6,166 nucleotides of DNA from an uncultured Collinsella sp. (GTDB taxonomy: Bacteria; Actinomycetota; Coriobacteriia; Coriobacteriales; Coriobacteriaceae), in NCBI GenBank assembly GCA_900555225.1, contig USKL01000094.1:1-6166 (forward strand). Reading direction: 5' to 3'. Of this stretch, positions 6,130-6,166 are shown one piece after another. Each line of letters begins with the position of its first letter. Position 1 is the first letter of the stretch. The position numbers and the translations under genes are program-made. The notes below the pieces were generated by a model, which did no database searches, was not told the DNA's origin, and saw nothing but the letters and a program-made list of their open reading frames with translations.

Positions 6130-6166
6130 CCCAGAGCGAACAAGTTGGCATGAAAAAGGCAAGGCA

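Larger units (their letters stand above)
5854..6166. other. Structured intergenic region without a confident gene
   Basis: This 313-base stretch contains the two direct-repeat copies, the weak terminator-like hairpin and the large hairpin described separately. A minus-strand frame is open from the window edge to 5787, but it runs through the strong terminator, lacks a good start with a ribosome site, and has no recognisable domain. I therefore do not call it a gene. No tRNA, CRISPR array, insertion-sequence end or promoter could be supported. Confidence 0.6.

Noticed and set aside
5787..6143. A 118-codon minus-strand open frame as a gene
   Set aside because: It starts at TTG without a good ribosome site and reads through the strong 17-bp terminator. 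The repeat inside it is reported as a finding instead.
6150..6166. ATG AAA AAG at the right edge as the start of a new gene
   Set aside because: There is no ribosome binding site upstream and too little sequence remains to judge.

Overview
The window looks like chromosomal DNA from a high-GC, gut-type actinobacterium, most like Coriobacteriia and Collinsella in particular. This rests on the GC-rich third codon positions, the style of the ABC exporter pair, and a surface protein with an actinobacterial-type LAxTG sorting motif. It is an impression from reading, not a database match.

Layout from left to right. Positions 1-136 hold a short perfect hairpin and no convincing gene. A flavodoxin-fold protein lies on the minus strand (137-688), with a plausible promoter in the gap to its right. 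Next, also on the minus strand, are two abutting genes (816-2675 and 2676-4538, transcribed right to left) for the two halves of a heterodimeric ABC exporter. The upstream gene encodes the subunit with a degenerate ATPase site and the downstream gene the subunit with the catalytic site. The stop of the first touches the start of the second (TAA-ATG), so they are almost certainly one translationally coupled operon.

A 215-bp divergent control region (4539-4753) separates the operon from a plus-strand gene (4754-5767). That gene encodes a secreted coiled-coil protein with a signal peptide, a Pro/Thr/Ser linker and a C-terminal LANTG sorting signal. The control region holds a candidate promoter for each direction and a long imperfect inverted repeat over the surface-protein promoter. 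The surface gene ends at a 17-bp perfect-stem terminator.

The last 313 bases (5854-6166) hold no confident gene but are highly structured. They contain two diverged copies of a ~54-bp direct repeat exactly 195 bp apart and a large hairpin joined to the second copy. The two repeat copies stay in one minus-strand frame and share ARWxCxxIDGYxVQEAA, with several differences at synonymous third positions. This is the least explained part of the window.

Functionally, the exporter pair is a self-contained transport unit of unknown substrate. The surface protein and flavodoxin are separate transcription units, and nothing in the sequence ties them to the exporter beyond the shared divergent control region.
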